Shown in pieces: positions 3,141-5,382 of a stretch of 5,382 bases of DNA (its first letter is position 1; every line of letters starts with the position of its first letter). The notes beneath the pieces are model-generated. The model was not told the origin of the DNA, made no database searches, and saw nothing but the letters and a program-made list of their open reading frames with translations. Source of the DNA: Intestinibacter sp. GTDB lineage: Bacteria; Bacillota; Clostridia; Peptostreptococcales; Peptostreptococcaceae. The translations under genes and the position numbers were made by a program. The stretch covers positions 1-5,382 of the forward strand of contig NZ_JALEXO010000280.1 of NCBI RefSeq assembly GCF_022780145.1, given 5' to 3'.

Positions 3141-4052
3141 ATGAAATATACAATACATGGATTTTCTCAAGTGCAATCAGTGAGATTCGGGTTAAATTGC
3201 GAGGATTTGTTGCTGCTTAGATGGTTTGTTGATTTTAAGGACTCTGGGAAAATGAAGTCAAGGCTGATAAACGGCAAAACTTACTACTGGGTTTGTTATG
3301 AAAAAATGGCCGACGATCTTCCTATAGTCAGCTCAAAAAAGGACACTATCTACAGAAAATTAAAAAACATGGCCGAGCTCGGTATTTTGGAGAAAAAAAC
3401 CATAAAATCAGGCGGCACATATTCCTATTATAATGTAGGAAAAAATTACGCTGCTCTAATCGACGATTCATCAGACCTTCCAGATGAGGCAGATTTTGAC
3501 GAATCCTCTGATATAGATGAGGAGGATTTTTGCGAAAACTCATCGGATATTTATCCGACTCATTCTGATAATCATCCGAGTAACGCGGATATCCATCCAA
3601 ACCAAACGGATATTTATCCCGAACAAAAGATTCTTCCACCAAATAAATCTACTATACAAAAACCTCGCGCGAAGGATTCAGACGAATTTCTACTAGCTGA
3701 GCTTTTGTTCGAGCATATTCAACACAGAAACCCAAACATCAGAAAACCAAACCTAGATAGATGGTCATCAGTTTTTGCATATATGCTAAACGTAGAAAAA
3801 AAATCAATCACAGAAATCACCGACCTAATCAGCTGGATTTACAAGCCAGACAACTTCTGGTGCTGCAGAATACTGAATCCAGACGACTTAAAACGCAAAT
3901 ACGACAAGCTAATTGCGATTAAAAATTTTGAAGAAAATCAACATCTGCTAAAAGGCTACATCCCTGCTAATTCATACTCTTCAGATGCAAATATATTCAA
4001 AACACAATACGGTGCCTATGATTTATCAGGCTTCGAGCTAATCGGCGGATAA
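3141..4052 (+). CDS. phage/plasmid-type replication initiator (replisome organiser)
   Basis: This 303-residue protein has three parts. Residues 1-106 form a winged-helix DNA-binding domain (GLNCEDLLLLRWFVDF, then KTYYWVCYEKMADDLP, KDTIYRKLKNMAELGILEKK as the helix-turn-helix, and YSYYNVGKNY as the wing). This is the architecture of Firmicute phage replisome organisers. Residues 107-172 are a flexible linker: an acidic stretch, then four degenerate heptads (SDIYPTH, SDNHPSN, ADIHPNQ, TDIYPEQ). Residues 180-262 form a helical C-terminal domain with the pattern RKPNLDRW, ITDLISWIYKPDNFW, RILNPDDLKRKYDKL, common in phage replication proteins and probably the contact for helicase or loader. The ribosome site AGGAG overlaps the stop of the leader ORF. 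The helicase gene follows after 18 nt. The heptads are encoded by 21-bp dyad repeats that look like the replication origin. Base use changes near the repeats: the 5' half has more G than C, the rest more C than G. Confidence 0.8.
   Translation: MKYTIHGFSQVQSVRFGLNCEDLLLLRWFVDFKDSGKMKSRLINGKTYYWVCYEKMADDLPIVSSKKDTIYRKLKNMAELGILEKKTIKSGGTYSYYNVGKNYAALIDDSSDLPDEADFDESSDIDEEDFCENSSDIYPTHSDNHPSNADIHPNQTDIYPEQKILPPNKSTIQKPRAKDSDEFLLAELLFEHIQHRNPNIRKPNLDRWSSVFAYMLNVEKKSITEITDLISWIYKPDNFWCCRILNPDDLKRKYDKLIAIKNFEENQHLLKGYIPANSYSSDANIFKTQYGAYDLSGFELIGG
3543..3626 (+). repeat. four tandem 21-bp iterons inside the initiator gene (candidate replication origin)
   Basis: Four direct repeats start at 3543, 3564, 3585 and 3606, in frame and without gaps. 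The invariant pattern within each is C at position 2, GATA at 4-7, ATCC at 11-14 and A at 20. The core of copy 1, CGGATATTTATCCG, has perfect 6-bp inverted arms; copy 3 contains the palindrome GGATATCC; copy 4 has CGGATATTTATCC; copy 2 is the most divergent. The 21-bp period puts the sites on one face of the helix (two turns). A weaker relative (TCTGATATAGATGA) lies upstream at about 3505-3518. Lambda and several Gram-positive phages place dyad-symmetric iterons in the linker region of their initiator gene, so an origin is the natural reading. Pure selection for the heptad protein repeat is the alternative. Confidence 0.65.
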
Positions 4053-4070
4053 AATCAAAGGAGGTAAAAA

Positions 4071-5381
4071 ATGGATTTATTCAACATACAAGCAGAACAA
4101 AGTATACTCGGCGCAATTTTAATCGAACCGCGCTCAATACTTGACGGCAACGAGATAAAATTTTCGCCGTACGATTTTTTTAGAACAGAGCACAGGATTA
4201 TTTACGATGCCATGAAAAAGCTCTCAAACGACAACTGCGAAATCGACATCATCACTCTGTCAAACGAGCTGACAAATACAGACATGATAGACAGAGTCGG
4301 TGGAATTGCCTACTTGGCAGATCTCATGACCATCGTGCCAACTAGCGACAACATCCTCTACTACATGAAAATCGTAAAAGATCTCTCAATCAAAAGGAAA
4401 GTCCACAACATGCTACTAGAAACTCAGACTAAGATCAAAACACTTGAGACAGATGATTTGGTAAAATTTTCAGAAAATCTAAAATCCACGCTCTTAGATA
4501 CAGGCAATGCCGAGGATTTATTCATAGATGCGTCAACCGTGTCATTTACATCACAAAATTTACCAGCTATACCGACTGGATTCGAGGATATAGATACGAT
4601 GTGTGGCGGCGGACTCACATACGGCTCGCTGTCGATTTTAACTGGAGAGCCTGCCTCTGGGAAAAGTACGATAATCAACCAAATTATAGCAAGCGCACTG
4701 AGCATAGGCTTTAACTGCTTCATCTACTCCGGTGAGCTGACATACCAAATGCTGATGAACTGGTTTGCCAAAACAGTCGCAAACAACGAGGATATCATCA
4801 GGTGCAAAAACTCATTTGGTACATACGGCCAAGTCTCAGATGAAGCCCTAAACTACATAAGCAGCTGGACGAGGGACAAATTTTTCATATACTCAAAAGA
4901 CGCGCGAGCCGACGAAGCGAATCTAAACAGCGCAATCGAATATCTAGCCATCAAAAAAAACGTCAAGCTATTCGTGCTAGACAACCTGATGACACTAGAA
5001 TTCAGCGGTACAGACAAATACGAAAAACAAATAAACACAGTAAAAACACTAAAAAATTTAGCAAAAAAATACAACCTAGCAATAATCTTAGTAGCCCATC
5101 CCAACAAAAGCTCCACACAAAACCGAGAACCGCACGTATTTGAAATCTCAGGCGCCAGCGAGATCCCAAACCTAGCAGACTACATATTCAAAATCCTAAG
5201 AGGCGAGGACGACCAATCACTACTAATGCTTCTAAAAAACAGAGTCACAGGCATCCAAAAAAAGAAATTAAAACTGAGCTTCGATACACTCAGAAAAAGA
5301 TTCTACTCAGAATCCTACAGAGAAGTCGCCCGCGACTTTGGATACAAGCCAAAATGGGAGCAATCAAGCATATACGACTAA
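4071..5381 (+). CDS. dnaB: phage-like DnaB replicative DNA helicase
   Basis: This is a complete 436-residue protein. Residues 3-105 are the DnaB N-terminal domain (IQAEQSILGAILIEP; FFRTEHRIIYDAM; IDIITLSNEL; DRVGGIAYLADL). Residues 106-160 are the linker. Residues 165-415 are the RecA-fold motor, opening with PTGFEDIDTMCGGGLTYGS. Walker A is GEPASGKST (192-200). The H1a segment is FIYSGELT with the catalytic Glu at 222. Walker B is LFVLDNL with Asp 304. Motif H3 is ILVAHPN (339-345), H4 is ISGASEIPNLADYIF (359-373), and the arginine-finger segment is KNRVTG (389-394). The wording YSGELT and VAHPNK is nearer to phage and Twinkle-type helicases than to bacterial host DnaB (usual SLEMS and Q-L-S/R), and the protein is slightly short for a host enzyme. 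It would act as a hexameric 5'-3' helicase at the fork. The ribosome site AAAGGAGG lies 8 nt before the ATG, and the gene follows the initiator by 18 nt. No loader gene is visible; it could lie downstream. Confidence 0.93.
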   Translation: MDLFNIQAEQSILGAILIEPRSILDGNEIKFSPYDFFRTEHRIIYDAMKKLSNDNCEIDIITLSNELTNTDMIDRVGGIAYLADLMTIVPTSDNILYYMKIVKDLSIKRKVHNMLLETQTKIKTLETDDLVKFSENLKSTLLDTGNAEDLFIDASTVSFTSQNLPAIPTGFEDIDTMCGGGLTYGSLSILTGEPASGKSTIINQIIASALSIGFNCFIYSGELTYQMLMNWFAKTVANNEDIIRCKNSFGTYGQVSDEALNYISSWTRDKFFIYSKDARADEANLNSAIEYLAIKKNVKLFVLDNLMTLEFSGTDKYEKQINTVKTLKNLAKKYNLAIILVAHPNKSSTQNREPHVFEISGASEIPNLADYIFKILRGEDDQSLLMLLKNRVTGIQKKKLKLSFDTLRKRFYSESYREVARDFGYKPKWEQSSIYD

Positions 5382-5382
5382 A

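Noticed and set aside
3543..3626. CRISPR array
   Set aside because: The repeats are contiguous, 21 bp, without spacers, and in frame within a protein gene.
3346..3642. Leftward 98-residue ORF opposite the initiator, with repeated Y-P-x-D motifs
   Set aside because: The apparent repeats are the reverse reading of the iterons. It has no ribosome site and lies inside a well-supported gene.
4424..5116. Two leftward ORFs opposite the helicase gene
   Set aside because: They are antisense shadows of the conserved helicase motifs, with no start signals.

Overview
The window is A+T-rich DNA with strong GGAGG-type ribosome binding sites. It carries small gene families typical of low-GC Gram-positive bacteria (DUF1659, DUF2922, YvrJ, Mor-like regulators). 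The best guess is an anaerobic Firmicute (Clostridia or Tissierellia grade). The species cannot be fixed from the sequence. The right-hand part looks like the replication module of a prophage, plasmid or integrative element.

Layout. (1) Positions 1-1612 are read leftwards: the start of a secreted protein gene (signal peptide only, cut by the window edge), then two distantly related Mor-type helix-turn-helix genes (523-933 and 1331-1612). Two long non-coding gaps here hold candidate promoters, dyads and one excellent intrinsic terminator (1287-1326). (2) Positions 1613-1941 are a divergent control region. (3) Positions 1942-2983 hold four very small rightward genes: DUF2922, DUF1659, a second DUF2922 copy (about 79% identical to the first) and a 47-residue YvrJ-like membrane peptide. 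(4) Positions 2984-3140 form a compact leader. It has two hairpins, the second burying a Shine-Dalgarno sequence, then a 23-codon aromatic-rich leader ORF whose stop codon overlaps the ribosome binding site of the next gene. (5) Positions 3141-4052 encode a phage/plasmid-type replication initiator. Its linker is encoded by four tandem 21-bp, dyad-symmetric repeats that look like origin iterons. (6) Positions 4071-5381 encode a complete phage-like DnaB replicative helicase.

How it may work together (inference): the initiator binds iterons inside its own gene and delivers the DnaB-like helicase made from the next gene, much as lambda O uses an origin inside O. Initiator output may be set by the leader through hairpin-controlled translation coupling. 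A short antisense RNA may also act there: an intrinsic terminator in the leader has its U-tract on the minus strand, where no protein gene needs it, and a weak minus-strand promoter lies about 100 nt upstream of it. The DUF/YvrJ cluster and the Mor-like regulators have no established function that can be read from this sequence.
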